From NCBI RefSeq assembly GCF_000769115.1, contig NZ_JQZV01000003.1, positions 286,840 through 350,839 on the forward strand: a stretch of 64,000 nucleotides of DNA, in the 5' to 3' direction. Under the pieces are notes generated by a model that had not been told where the DNA came from, did not search any database, and worked only from the letters and a program-made list of their open reading frames with translations. Below are positions 35,845 through 44,145 of this stretch, one piece after another (within the stretch, counting starts at the first letter, position 1; each line of letters starts with the position of its first letter). The stretch comes from Porphyromonas canoris (GTDB lineage Bacteria; Bacteroidota; Bacteroidia; Bacteroidales; Porphyromonadaceae). The position numbers and the translations under genes are program-made.

Positions 35845-38061
35845 ATGAGTCGGAAACAAAATAAAATTCACAAAGGTCATATAGAAGGGCTACACTGCGC
35901 AGGCTGTGTAGCCTTTGCTACAAAAACAGCACAGGAAATAGAGGGAGTAGAGGAGGTAAACATCTCTCTGCTTCATAAAACCATAGAGATTTCCGTTGCC
36001 AAACATGAGCAGGCAGATACCGTAAAGAGTGTACTCCACGAGGCAGGTTATGATGTAACATGGGATGGTCAGCCTCAAGAAGAGCTTCTTGAAGATAAAA
36101 GTATTCTGATCAGAATGATTACCGCCATTGTTATGGCAGTATTACTTATGGGGATTCATCTGATGCATGGTTTTCACTGGCACCCTCTTCCAAAAGTGGT
36201 AGAAGATATAGCAGCTCTTCTCTTTGCATCTGTTTCGTTTGCTTACTGCGCATTGCCATATCATCAACGAGCCTTAAAGATGCTCAAGTTAAAGACGACC
36301 AACATGGATACACTCATAAGTCTGAGCATCTCCGTGGCATACTTCTTCAGTATATATATCATACTCTCTTCTCACTTACGGGGAGAGGCCTCTCATGATA
36401 CGATGCACTATTTTGATGCCGTGGGTATGATTGTGGCTTTTGTACTCGTTGGAAAAAGATTGGAAGAGAGAGCAAAGCAGCAGACTACCGTGGCTTATAG
36501 AGAGCTTATGGGTAGAGTGCCGCAACAGGCTTCTGTAAAAAGGGATGGAGAGTTTGTTTCTGTTCCAATTTCCGAAGTGGTGGTAGGAGATATTCTACGT
36601 CTTAGACAAGGAGAATATGTGGCTGTCGATGGTGTCGTTATGGAAGGAACTGCGACGGTGGACGAAAGCACCATAACGGGCGAACCCATTCCAAAGCTGA
36701 AGGATGCCGGCGATACTCTGTTTGCTGCAACGGTTTCCACATCCGGATTACTGGAGTATCGGGCAGAAGCAGTAGGGAAAGAGACTCTCTTCGGTAAGAT
36801 ATTGGAAGCGGTTAAAAGGGTTCAAGGCATGCAGGCACCTATTCAACGCATTGCAGATAAGGTCGCTTCTTATTTTGTTCCTGTAATTCTTATTTTGGCT
36901 CTACTCACCTTTGTGCTATGGAGTGTATCCTCTATCCCCGGCTCTGTATCCTTAGGACTCTTTTTCGCAGTTTCGGTTCTTGCCATTGCTTGCCCTTGTG
37001 CAATGGGATTGGCAACACCTACGGCGATTACAGTTGCAGTGGAAAGAGCTGCCAAAGAACACTTGCTAATCTCAAACGTGGTCGCATTGGAAAATATGTC
37101 CGGAGTTACTGATGTTGTGTTGGATAAGACAGGCACGCTTACCTTGGGACGCCCTCAGGTCGTGGCTTCTCTGTGGTGGGGGGAAAAAGAAGCAATAAAG
37201 AGAGTGGTGATAGAAGCCGAACGGAGAAGCACTCATCCATTGGCAGAAGCCATTATAGAACGGCTCTCCGTAGGACTCACAGAGAGAAAAGAGATCTCTC
37301 TTGTCGGCTTTGAAGAAAAGATCGGCAAGGGACTTGAGTTTGAAGATATACAAGGAATAAGATACAAGATCGGCAGTGCGGACTATGCCGATGCTCCTAC
37401 GAAGAATCCATCGGAGAAGTCCGTCCTTTCCGGTTTTCTGCTTTCGCATCCCAATGCCACCTTTATCTATCTTTCCCGAAACGGCTATCTTACGGCTGTA
37501 TGGGCTATCGAAGACTGTTTGAAATCTACCGCAACGTCATTCATACAGGATTTGAAGTCCGGTAACATCACGCCTCACCTTCTTTCCGGAGACAGAGAAG
37601 AGGCTGTGGAGGCACTTGCGCTCAAACTGGGGATAGATAAATATAAAGGAGGTTTAACGCCGGAAGACAAGGCGGAATATCTTCGAGCCTTAAAAGGAAA
37701 AGGTAAAAAGGTGGCGATGATTGGCGATGGTGTCAACGACTCTCCCTCTATGGCTGCTGCGGACATCAGCATAGCCATGGCTGCCGGAAGTGATATTGCC
37801 AAAGAGGTTTCCGATCTCACGGTCATAGGTACTACTCTTACACCGATATCTACATTCATCAATCTCTCCAAGAGAACGAAGAGAATCATATATGAAAACT
37901 TCGCTTGGGCATTTCTCTATAACCTTGTTGCCATTCCGATGGCTGCGGGAGTGTTCTATCCGAAACTCTATATCTCTCCTCTCTGGTCAGCCGGAGCCAT
38001 GGCGATGAGTTCGATTATTGTCGTTGCCAATAGTCTCCGCTTGAGAAGAGTAAAACTTTAG
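35845..38061 (+). CDS. Copper-translocating P-type ATPase (P1B)
   Basis: A 738-aa heavy-metal pump. The N-terminal metal-binding domain has GLHCAGCVAFATK (Cys-x-x-Cys, about residues 14-26). The membrane part has eight helices, with the ion-binding CPC in IACPCAMGLATPTA (about 378-391). The phosphorylation site is DKTGTLTLG (about 427-435), the actuator is TGEP, and the hinge is GDGVNDSPSMAAAD (about 626-639). CPC with the helix-7/8 pattern is the Cu+ type. It lies 11 nt after the DUF4834 gene; a copper-responsive regulator is not adjacent. A terminator follows at 38092. Confidence 0.93.
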   Translation: MSRKQNKIHKGHIEGLHCAGCVAFATKTAQEIEGVEEVNISLLHKTIEISVAKHEQADTVKSVLHEAGYDVTWDGQPQEELLEDKSILIRMITAIVMAVLLMGIHLMHGFHWHPLPKVVEDIAALLFASVSFAYCALPYHQRALKMLKLKTTNMDTLISLSISVAYFFSIYIILSSHLRGEASHDTMHYFDAVGMIVAFVLVGKRLEERAKQQTTVAYRELMGRVPQQASVKRDGEFVSVPISEVVVGDILRLRQGEYVAVDGVVMEGTATVDESTITGEPIPKLKDAGDTLFAATVSTSGLLEYRAEAVGKETLFGKILEAVKRVQGMQAPIQRIADKVASYFVPVILILALLTFVLWSVSSIPGSVSLGLFFAVSVLAIACPCAMGLATPTAITVAVERAAKEHLLISNVVALENMSGVTDVVLDKTGTLTLGRPQVVASLWWGEKEAIKRVVIEAERRSTHPLAEAIIERLSVGLTERKEISLVGFEEKIGKGLEFEDIQGIRYKIGSADYADAPTKNPSEKSVLSGFLLSHPNATFIYLSRNGYLTAVWAIEDCLKSTATSFIQDLKSGNITPHLLSGDREEAVEALALKLGIDKYKGGLTPEDKAEYLRALKGKGKKVAMIGDGVNDSPSMAAADISIAMAAGSDIAKEVSDLTVIGTTLTPISTFINLSKRTKRIIYENFAWAFLYNLVAIPMAAGVFYPKLYISPLWSAGAMAMSSIIVVANSLRLRRVKL

Positions 38062-38091
38062 GATAGAAAGATCAGCTTGATCATAAATAAA

Positions 38092-38137
38092 AAGGGAGGT
38101 AAATTCTTTTTCTGAATTTTACCTCCCTTGATTTTTT
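38092..38137 (+). terminator. Terminator after the P-type ATPase gene
   Basis: AAGGGAGGTAAATTC (38092-38106) pairs with GAATTTTACCTCCCTT (38114-38129) with one bulged T. TTTTTT follows at 38132-38137. Confidence 0.85.
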
Positions 38138-38225
38138 CCAACTCTTATCTTTCTTGTCGTAGCCATATCTATTTTATTTGTTGTACACGTTTACTTCTTT
38201 GCATGAACCTTTATAGAATCTGAAA

Positions 38226-38289
38226 TCAAGGTGCGAATCCCTCAAATCATGCTTTGGTTTCCGGCAATCAAGCTGCGATGGTTGCAGAC
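38226..38289 (+). repeat. Degenerate 21-22-bp repeat units (TCAAGGCTTG family)
   Basis: TCAAGGTGCGA, TCATGCTTTGG and TCAAGCTGCGA start at 38226, 38247 and 38268, 21 nt apart. This is the weakest of the three degenerate series but resembles those at 10939 and 21667. Confidence 0.45.
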
Positions 38290-38433
38290 CGAACCTTGAT
38301 TTGCAGAATTGTTAAGCTTTATCTCCCTTTTTTAGCGTGATAACAACATTTTATGAATGGGTTAAGATGAGAAAGAAAAGCGGTTGCCGAAAAAGAGAGA
38401 ACGGACAACAGAAGAGCCACGAGAGTAATACGC

Positions 38434-38880
38434 TTACCGACGCTTGGCAAAAAAACTTTTCATCAGAGCAGCACACTCCTCCTCAAGAATGCCTGTTGTA
38501 AGCTCCGTTTTGGGGTGAAGAATTTTATCTGAAACGGCACGAAATCCGAATTTAGCCTCAGGAGCGCCAAAAACCACTCTGCCAAGTCTGCCCCATTTGA
38601 TGGCTCCGGCACACATGACGCAAGGCTCTATGGTAATGTATAGAGTACAATCCGTAAGAAACTTTGCTCCTAAATGCATTTGGGCAGCAGTGATGGCAAG
38701 AATCTCTGCATGTGCCGTTACGTCGCATAGCTGCTCCGTTCTGTTGTGTTCGGATGCAATGATCTTTCCGTTGGAGACTATCACTGCTCCAATAGGAACT
38801 TCATTCTCTTCGTATGCGACAGTGGCTTCTCGCAGAGCCGCACGCATAAAAAACTCATCGGAAAGTAAGTTGTCTTGCAT
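38434..38880 (-). CDS. tadA: tRNA-specific adenosine deaminase TadA
   Basis: A 148-aa zinc deaminase that converts A34 of tRNA-Arg(ACG) to inosine. The catalytic HAEI (His with the proton-shuttling Glu, about residues 57-60) and the zinc ligands in EPCVMCAGAI (about 86-95) are intact. KWGRLGRVVFGAPEAKFG follows, as in TadA. Length is normal. It is divergent from yraN. Confidence 0.93.
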   Translation of the reverse strand: MQDNLLSDEFFMRAALREATVAYEENEVPIGAVIVSNGKIIASEHNRTEQLCDVTAHAEILAITAAQMHLGAKFLTDCTLYITIEPCVMCAGAIKWGRLGRVVFGAPEAKFGFRAVSDKILHPKTELTTGILEEECAALMKSFFAKRR

Positions 38881-38899
38881 ATTTTATACGTTTTATATT

Positions 38900-38907
38900 T
38901 ACATTTG
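38900..38907 (+). promoter_or_regulatory. -7 box for yraN
   Basis: TACATTTG (TAnnTTTG). The start would be near 38911, downstream of the ATG at 38875, so the ATG at 38932 is the real start of yraN. Confidence 0.55.
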
Positions 38908-38931
38908 CCTTTCGGAATAAGACTTCGGATA

Positions 38932-39303
38932 ATGGCAAGGCACAATCAATATGGTAGTATCGGAGAGAAGTATGCAATAGATACTTTGACGGATATAGGG
39001 TTCAATATCCTCGATACCAATGTTAAGATCGGGCGGTATGAGATAGACATTATCGCAATGGAAGGGGATGTGCTTGTCTTTATAGAGGTGAAGTCCAGAA
39101 ACAGTCTGCCTTCGGCTCTTGGGATTGAAGAAATTATACCTTCCGGTAAGCAGCGCCATATCTTATCTGCAGTGGATCTCTATTTGCATTCTTCTACCAT
39201 AGAGTATAGAGATGTCAGGATAGACTATTTCTTTGTCTGCGATAATGATATAAAGGCATTAGAGTATCTACACGTTCGTAATGCTCTAATGCCTTTTGTC
39301 TGA
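38932..39303 (+). CDS. yraN: YraN family protein (UPF0102, endonuclease-like)
   Basis: A 123-aa protein of the UPF0102 family with a restriction-endonuclease-like fold. The motif VFIEVKSRNS holds the E-x-K of the PD-(D/E)xK nuclease core, with an acidic residue in YEIDIIA upstream. The N-terminus MARHNQYGSIGEKYAIDTL is typical and fits the start at 38932. The function is not established. The last codons contain a 13-bp stem that probably serves as a transcription terminator. It is convergent with the glucosaminidase gene, with only 2 bp between the stop codons. Confidence 0.88.
   Translation: MARHNQYGSIGEKYAIDTLTDIGFNILDTNVKIGRYEIDIIAMEGDVLVFIEVKSRNSLPSALGIEEIIPSGKQRHILSAVDLYLHSSTIEYRDVRIDYFFVCDNDIKALEYLHVRNALMPFV
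39252..39296. terminator. Hairpin inside the 3' coding end of yraN, likely bidirectional terminator
   Basis: AAAGGCATTAGAG (39252-39264) and CTCTAATGCCTTT (39284-39296) are perfect complements over 13 bp. The T-run after it in the plus direction is short (TTTT). The convergent gene ends are at 39303 and 39306, so there is no intergenic space for a terminator. Confidence 0.6.
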
Positions 39304-39305
39304 TC

Positions 39306-40310
39306 TTATCTCAGCTTCAGAATATCTCCTTCTGTCGGCAGGTATTCATCGTTCAGCTTGTTTAGCTTGTACAAGCTGCTTAGCTTGATGCCATATCTTT
39401 GCGAAATGGTATGGATGCTTTCTCCAACGGAGACAATATGTTCAAAATGTGGAGGCTGTGCTCTGGAAAGCTTCGGTTGAAGATATACAATGTCTCCGGC
39501 AGCAAGCGGATAACCTGCCGGAAAATCGTTGTAAGAGGAGAGCTTTTGTTCGGAGATCTCATACTCTTGAGCAATAAAAGCCAGGTTGTCTCCTCTTTCT
39601 GCAATGATGTAGAGAAGATTGCCGTTGAGATAGGGCTGACGTTCTCCTTTTGCATTTCTCGTTTTTTCTTCAACCACAGGTCTGCTTGTCTTCTGTTCCG
39701 GAAGATATGGATTGACTCTCTCTATCTCCTTTTGAGGTCTGTTGTATTCGTAATATCTGCTCACATTTCCTTGGTCTACAAGATACAGCCGATAGTCTTC
39801 TATAATCTTGATGAGCTTATTGGCATACGCTTTATCCGTGGCATATCCCGCTCTTTGCAGACCTTTAGCCCAGCCTTTATAGTCGCTGACATCGAGCTGG
39901 AATAGGGGAGCATACCTTTTTCTTTTTAGAAACTCCGCATGGTCTGCAAAGGACTCTTCCGGAGAGTTGTAGGCTCTGAAACACTCGTTGGGTCTGTCAT
40001 CCGTATGAAATGTTTTGGCTCCTCTCCAGGAATTGTGGCATTTGATACCAAAATGATTATTGGCTTGTCTTGCCAATGTGGATTGTCCGGCTCCGCTTTC
40101 CAACAGTCCTTGTGCCAAAGTTATACTCGCCGGAATGCGGTATTGACGTTGGTGCTTGTAGGCCAAAGGCGCATAGCGTTGTATGTAGGCGTCATATCTG
40201 GAGTTGATACCTCTTGTCCCTTGCGGTGTTGGTGGGGGAGCAACCTGTCTGGAAGTAGAGCAGGAAGCGAGTAGGAGTACTATGAAGCAAAGAATATAAG
40301 AGTGTTTCAT
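39306..40310 (-). CDS. Glucosaminidase-domain lipoprotein with two LysM domains
   Basis: A 334-aa exported peptidoglycan hydrolase. The signal ends in LLASC with Cys17, a good lipobox. The glucosaminidase (Flg_J-like) domain spans about 50-180, with LAQGLLESGAGQSTLARQANNHFGIKC carrying the catalytic Glu, and KGWAKGLQRAGYATDKAYANKLI near its end. Two LysM domains follow: about 225-275 (LLYIIAERGDNLAFIAQEYEIS) and about 285-334 (HIVSVGESIHTISQRYGIKLSSLYKLN). It probably cleaves the glycan next to GlcNAc from the periplasmic side. It starts 17 nt after miaB. Confidence 0.92.
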   Translation of the reverse strand: MKHSYILCFIVLLLASCSTSRQVAPPPTPQGTRGINSRYDAYIQRYAPLAYKHQRQYRIPASITLAQGLLESGAGQSTLARQANNHFGIKCHNSWRGAKTFHTDDRPNECFRAYNSPEESFADHAEFLKRKRYAPLFQLDVSDYKGWAKGLQRAGYATDKAYANKLIKIIEDYRLYLVDQGNVSRYYEYNRPQKEIERVNPYLPEQKTSRPVVEEKTRNAKGERQPYLNGNLLYIIAERGDNLAFIAQEYEISEQKLSSYNDFPAGYPLAAGDIVYLQPKLSRAQPPHFEHIVSVGESIHTISQRYGIKLSSLYKLNKLNDEYLPTEGDILKLR

Positions 40311-40327
40311 ACGGAATTTATTTGGTG

Positions 40328-41698
40328 TTAAACTTCTATGGCTTCACCTTTCAGAGTTGCAGATGTTGCCTCTGTTATGCGTACTTGGGCAAGTTGACCT
40401 ATCCGGTAGGAGCCTTTATTAAATACGACCACTTTGTTTTGTTGGGTACGTCCGAAGAGTTGATCTCTCGACTTTTTTGAGAATCCCTCTATGAGTACTT
40501 CAAAAACTTTTCCGATGTCTTGCTTATTGCTTTTTTCGGAAAGTTCGTTTTGCAGATTGATCATCCTCTGAAGACGATCCAATTTTACCTCTTCCGGAAC
40601 ATCATCCGGAAGTCTTTTTGCTGCATAAGTGCCGGGTCTTTCGGAGTACTTGAACATAAAAGCAGAGTCGTATCCTACCTCTATCATGAGGTCGAGAGTC
40701 TCTTGAAAGTCTTCTTCTGTCTCCGAATGGAAGCCGCAAAACATATCTGTAGAAATTCCACAGTCCGGCATTATGGATCTTATTTTGCTTACTCTGTCCA
40801 GATACCATTCTCTGGTATAGTTTCTATTCATCACCTTTAAGATCTTGTTGCTCCCGCTCTGAGCCGGCAAGTGTATATGCTTGCATATGTTATGGTATTT
40901 GCTCATGACAAGCAGTGTCTCGTCACTCATGTCTTTGGGATGGGGAGAGGTAAATCGGATTCTCATATTGGGAGCTCGGAGTGCTATCAATTCCAACAAC
41001 TTTGCAAAGTTGATCTCCTCTCCTTCCGGAGTGGTATAGAGATAGGAGTTGACATTCTGTCCTAAAAGAGTAACTTCTCTATATCCTTTTTCTTTCATGT
41101 GATCTATCTCATTCAGTATGCTTTGGATAGATCTGCTTCGCTCTCTGCCGCGAGTATAAGGTACGATGCAGTAAGTACAGAAGTTGTTGCACCCTCTCAT
41201 GATAGAGAGAAATCCGCTGATGTGAAGCCCGCTCATTTTCAGAGGGATTACATCCTTGTATGTCTCTTGAGTGGAAAGCTCTACGTTTATTGCTTTCTCT
41301 CCTTTCTCCGCAGCACCGACAAGGTTCGGGAGATCCATATAAGAGTCAGGACCTACTACGAGATCCGCGTTATGATTATTGATGAGATCTTCCTTGACAC
41401 GCTCTGCCATACATCCAAGCACACCAAGTACAACTTTCCTCCCGGACTTCTTTCTCATGTGGTGTAGCTGCTCCAATTTGTTCAAGACTTTGGTTTCGGC
41501 ATTTTCTCTGACCGAACAAGTGTTGATGAATATGGCATCTGCTTCGTCCATGTTCTCTGTTAAACCATATCCGTCTGTCTCCATAATAGATGCCACAACC
41601 TCACTGTCTGCGATGTTCATCTGGCATCCATAGGTTTCTATGTATAGTAATTTTACGTTGTTTGAATTTTTATAGTCTTTGTTTTTTGTATTAACCAT
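40328..41698 (-). CDS. miaB: tRNA-2-methylthio-N6-dimethylallyladenosine synthase MiaB
   Basis: MiaB (456 aa) is a radical-SAM methylthiotransferase that adds the methylthio group to i6A37 of tRNAs. The N-terminal UPF0004 domain has ETYGCQMNIADSE, with two further cysteines for the auxiliary cluster. The radical-SAM CxxxCxxC is in RGCNNFCTYCIVPYTRGRERSR (about 168-189). The C-terminal TRAM domain begins near KVFEVLIEGFSKKSRDQLFGR. Length is normal. The upstream space contains a candidate sRNA on the other strand. Confidence 0.96.
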   Translation of the reverse strand: MVNTKNKDYKNSNNVKLLYIETYGCQMNIADSEVVASIMETDGYGLTENMDEADAIFINTCSVRENAETKVLNKLEQLHHMRKKSGRKVVLGVLGCMAERVKEDLINNHNADLVVGPDSYMDLPNLVGAAEKGEKAINVELSTQETYKDVIPLKMSGLHISGFLSIMRGCNNFCTYCIVPYTRGRERSRSIQSILNEIDHMKEKGYREVTLLGQNVNSYLYTTPEGEEINFAKLLELIALRAPNMRIRFTSPHPKDMSDETLLVMSKYHNICKHIHLPAQSGSNKILKVMNRNYTREWYLDRVSKIRSIMPDCGISTDMFCGFHSETEEDFQETLDLMIEVGYDSAFMFKYSERPGTYAAKRLPDDVPEEVKLDRLQRMINLQNELSEKSNKQDIGKVFEVLIEGFSKKSRDQLFGRTQQNKVVVFNKGSYRIGQLAQVRITEATSATLKGEAIEV

Positions 41699-41756
41699 GG
41701 GCTGAAATTAAATTTTTTATCTTATCTCTATTTGCGAAATAAAAATATTCAAAGTA

Positions 41757-41788
41757 TTTGTTGGATCAAAATATTATTATTACCTTTG
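41757..41788 (+). promoter_or_regulatory. Full-consensus promoter ahead of the candidate sRNA
   Basis: TTTG at 41757-41760, a 20-nt spacer and TACCTTTG at 41781-41788 match the Bacteroidetes -33/-7 consensus completely. The predicted start is near 41792. Confidence 0.75.
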
Positions 41789-41791
41789 CAA

Positions 41792-41873
41792 GCAAACGCA
41801 TAAGATTTTTCATAGTTAAGGTTTTGGTTAATTACATGAAGGGCTTAGACCGTGAGGTTTGAGCCCTTTTTTC
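41792..41873 (+). ncRNA. Candidate small RNA (~80 nt), own promoter and terminator
   Basis: A full-consensus promoter is followed after about 45 nt by a terminator. AAGGGCTTAGACC (41839-41851) pairs with GGTTTGAGCCCTT (41856-41868) over 13 bp with two G-U pairs and a GTGA loop, and then a T-run reaches 41872. There is no ORF of note inside. A separate full-consensus promoter for the next gene starts at 41904, so this unit stands alone. I do not recognise an RNA family. It could also be an attenuated leader of the downstream gene. Confidence 0.6.
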
Positions 41874-41903
41874 TTTATCTTTGTAGGGAAATAAATAGAA
41901 TTA

Positions 41904-41935
41904 TTTGCGAGGGGATAAAACAATTCATACATTTG
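41904..41935 (+). promoter_or_regulatory. Full-consensus promoter for the 154-aa membrane protein gene
   Basis: TTTG at 41904-41907, a 20-nt spacer and TACATTTG at 41928-41935 match consensus. The -7 box also forms one arm of the stem ACATTTG-GGGG-CAAATGT (41929-41946). A further TATCTTTG lies at 41876-41883 without a matching TTTG. Confidence 0.7.
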
Positions 41936-41975
41936 GGGGCAAATGTACGAATAAACTCCTATAAGATAATAAGGT

Positions 41976-42440
41976 ATGGGTGCTTTTATAATGCTGGCTA
42001 CAATCTTCGGGCTGATCGGATTCTTTGTGAAGCAAATTTCTAAACAGAAAGAGAAAGCACAGGAAGAAGAGATTGGAACGGACAATGTCTTTGACTGGAA
42101 TTTCTTCGGTCAAAAGAGCGTAAAGGGCTTGTCTGATGAGTTTTTCAAGCTTAAAGAAAAGAGTGTAAAGCCAAGTCTCGATTTTGGAAGCGATACGAAA
42201 GAGATCTTTCAGCAACCCCCTTTGGATGTGGTTCCGCCTCACTCGATCCGGCAAAAGTATGACTTCAAGGCGGAGGCAGAAGGGAAAACTTTTCAGGCAG
42301 AGTACAGATTCGAGCCAGAGGAAGAGAAGAGATCGGAGAGTCTTCATACCCAATCGGAGATAGAGGATTATATTCCTGACAACATCGAGGAGTGGAGAAG
42401 AGCCATAATCTTTTCCGAGTTGTTGAAGCGCAGATTTTAG
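41976..42440 (+). CDS. Hypothetical protein with N-terminal membrane helix (154 aa)
   Basis: I do not recognise a family by function. Residues 1-18 (MGAFIMLATIFGLIGFFV) form one hydrophobic helix, followed by a basic-acidic switch (KQISKQKEKAQEEE) and a long polar, acidic, probably unstructured region. The end is DNIEEWRRAIIFSELLKRRF, a conserved-looking C-terminus of the kind seen in several Bacteroidales membrane proteins. It has its own promoter. No enzyme motif is present. The CoA-transferase gene starts 101 nt downstream. Confidence 0.7.
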   Translation: MGAFIMLATIFGLIGFFVKQISKQKEKAQEEEIGTDNVFDWNFFGQKSVKGLSDEFFKLKEKSVKPSLDFGSDTKEIFQQPPLDVVPPHSIRQKYDFKAEAEGKTFQAEYRFEPEEEKRSESLHTQSEIEDYIPDNIEEWRRAIIFSELLKRRF

Positions 42441-42541
42441 CTCAACAAAACCACAGAAAGACTAAGAGAGGAGAGACGGATCCTCATAGAGTAGAAGAAT
42501 AATACATAGACATAACCATATATCAATTATTAAATTAGCTT

Positions 42542-44038
42542 ATGGCATTGAAATTCATGACCGCAGAAGAGGCTGCGGTATTGGTAAAAGACAACGACAA
42601 CATTGGTTTTAGCGGATTTACTGCAGCCGGTTGTCCCAAGGTTGTTACTAAAGCAATAGCGGACCATGCAAGAAAAGAGCATGAAGAAGGACGTCCTTTC
42701 CGCATAGGAATGTTTACCGGAGCGTCATCGGGAGACCGAATGGATGGAGAGTTGGCACGAGCAAATGCGATAAAGTTCAGAACCCCTTACCAAAGCAATA
42801 AGGATCTTCGCAATCTACTCAACAGTAACGGCACATCTTACGTCGATATGCACCTTTCAATGCTCCCTCAATATCTTCGTTATGGTTATCTGGGAAAGGT
42901 CAATGTTGCCATTGTGGAAGCCTGCGACGTAACGGAAGAAGGGGAGATCGTGCCGACTTCTGCGGTGGGAATCCTTCCTACCATCTGTCGTTTGGCAGAC
43001 AAGATCATCGTGGAGCTTAATGACAAGCACCCGAAAGAGATTCGCGGCTTGCACGACCTTTATGAGCCGGCAGACCCTCCCGTTCGCAAAGAGGTACCTA
43101 TATATAATGTAAGAGACAGGATCGGAACGACCACCATAAAGGTAGATCCGGAAAAGATCGTTGCAGTGGTCAAGACATCCGAGCCGAATGACGAGGGTGG
43201 CTTTGCTCCTCTTGACGATGTAACAAGAGCCATCGGAAAGAATGTTGCAGACTTCCTTGTGAAAGAGATGCGCGAGGGTCGTATGCCTAAGAGTTTCCTG
43301 CCTCTTCAGAGCGGTGTGGGCAACGTAGCCAATGCCGTGCTTGGAGCTTTGGGAGACAATCCTGATGTTCCAAACTTTGAGGTCTACACCGAAGTGATTC
43401 AAGACTCCGTGATCAGCCTTATGAAGAAAGGGCGCGTAACGTATGCGAGCGGATGCTCTCTTACCGTTTCCCGCGATGTGATACAGGAGATCTATGCCAA
43501 TCTCGACTTCTTCAAGGACAAGATCGTTCTTCGTCCGCAGGAGATTTCCAACAATCCCGAAATCGTTCGTCGTTTAGGACTCATCACCATCAATACTGCT
43601 CTCGAAGCGGATATTTTCGGTAACGTAAACTCCACTCACGTTCTGGGCACAAAGATGATGAACGGTATCGGAGGGTCGGGAGACTTTACCCGTTCCGCAT
43701 ATCTTTCCATCTTTACCACGCCATCTACGGCAAAGGACGGAGACATCAGCGCGTTCGTTCCGATGGTTTCTCACCTGGATCACTCCGAGCACTCGGTGAA
43801 CATCATTATTTCCGAGTATGGCGTTGCCGATCTTAGAGGGAAAGCACCGAGAGAAAGAGCGGAAGCGATCATCGAAAACTGTGTACATCCGGACTATCGT
43901 CCCGTTTTGCGCGAGTATCTGCAGCTGGGCGTAAAGGGACACACACCTCAGTGCCTGAGTGCCGCATTTGCCTTCCACGAACAGTTTGCAAAGACCGGCA
44001 GCATGAAGAATGTCAAGTGGGCAGACTACACAAGATAA
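42542..44038 (+). CDS. Acetyl-CoA hydrolase/transferase family, succinyl-CoA:acetate CoA-transferase-like
   Basis: A 498-aa enzyme of the Cat1/AcH family that moves CoA between acyl groups (for example succinyl-CoA and acetate or butyrate) in amino-acid fermenters. The first domain has NIGFSGFTAAGCPKVVTKAIA and FTGASSGDRMDGELARANA. The catalytic glutamate lies in NFEVYTEVIQDSVISLMKKG (about 280-300). The C-terminal domain has NVNSTHVLGTKMMNGIGGSGDF and EYGVADLRGKAPRERAEAII, typical of the family. Length is as expected. The exact acyl specificity cannot be read from the sequence. A terminator follows. Confidence 0.9.
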   Translation: MALKFMTAEEAAVLVKDNDNIGFSGFTAAGCPKVVTKAIADHARKEHEEGRPFRIGMFTGASSGDRMDGELARANAIKFRTPYQSNKDLRNLLNSNGTSYVDMHLSMLPQYLRYGYLGKVNVAIVEACDVTEEGEIVPTSAVGILPTICRLADKIIVELNDKHPKEIRGLHDLYEPADPPVRKEVPIYNVRDRIGTTTIKVDPEKIVAVVKTSEPNDEGGFAPLDDVTRAIGKNVADFLVKEMREGRMPKSFLPLQSGVGNVANAVLGALGDNPDVPNFEVYTEVIQDSVISLMKKGRVTYASGCSLTVSRDVIQEIYANLDFFKDKIVLRPQEISNNPEIVRRLGLITINTALEADIFGNVNSTHVLGTKMMNGIGGSGDFTRSAYLSIFTTPSTAKDGDISAFVPMVSHLDHSEHSVNIIISEYGVADLRGKAPRERAEAIIENCVHPDYRPVLREYLQLGVKGHTPQCLSAAFAFHEQFAKTGSMKNVKWADYTR

Positions 44039-44080
44039 CCGCGCTTGTATTTATACATTATATGATATACCATCAGAAAG

Positions 44081-44123
44081 ATATACCCATCTCTTTTTCG
44101 GAAGAAGGTGGGTATATTTTTTC
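44081..44123 (+). terminator. Terminator after the CoA-transferase gene
   Basis: ATATACCCA (44081-44089) pairs with TGGGTATAT (44109-44117), with further pairing of CTTTTTC and GAAGAAG inside, followed by Ts to 44122. It lies 43 nt past the stop. Confidence 0.8.
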
Positions 44124-44145
44124 TTAAACGAAGCTATTACTATTT

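Larger units (their letters stand above)
38062..38433 (+). other. Intergenic region between P-type ATPase and tadA
   Basis: These 372 bp between convergent genes hold the terminator at 38092-38137 and a degenerate 22-bp repeat at 38226-38289. Nothing else is supported in the remainder. Confidence 0.75.

Noticed and set aside
38221..38300. tRNA-like T-arm (GGTGCGAATCCC)
   Set aside because: No acceptor, D or anticodon stems can be folded around it. It belongs to the degenerate 21-22-bp series.
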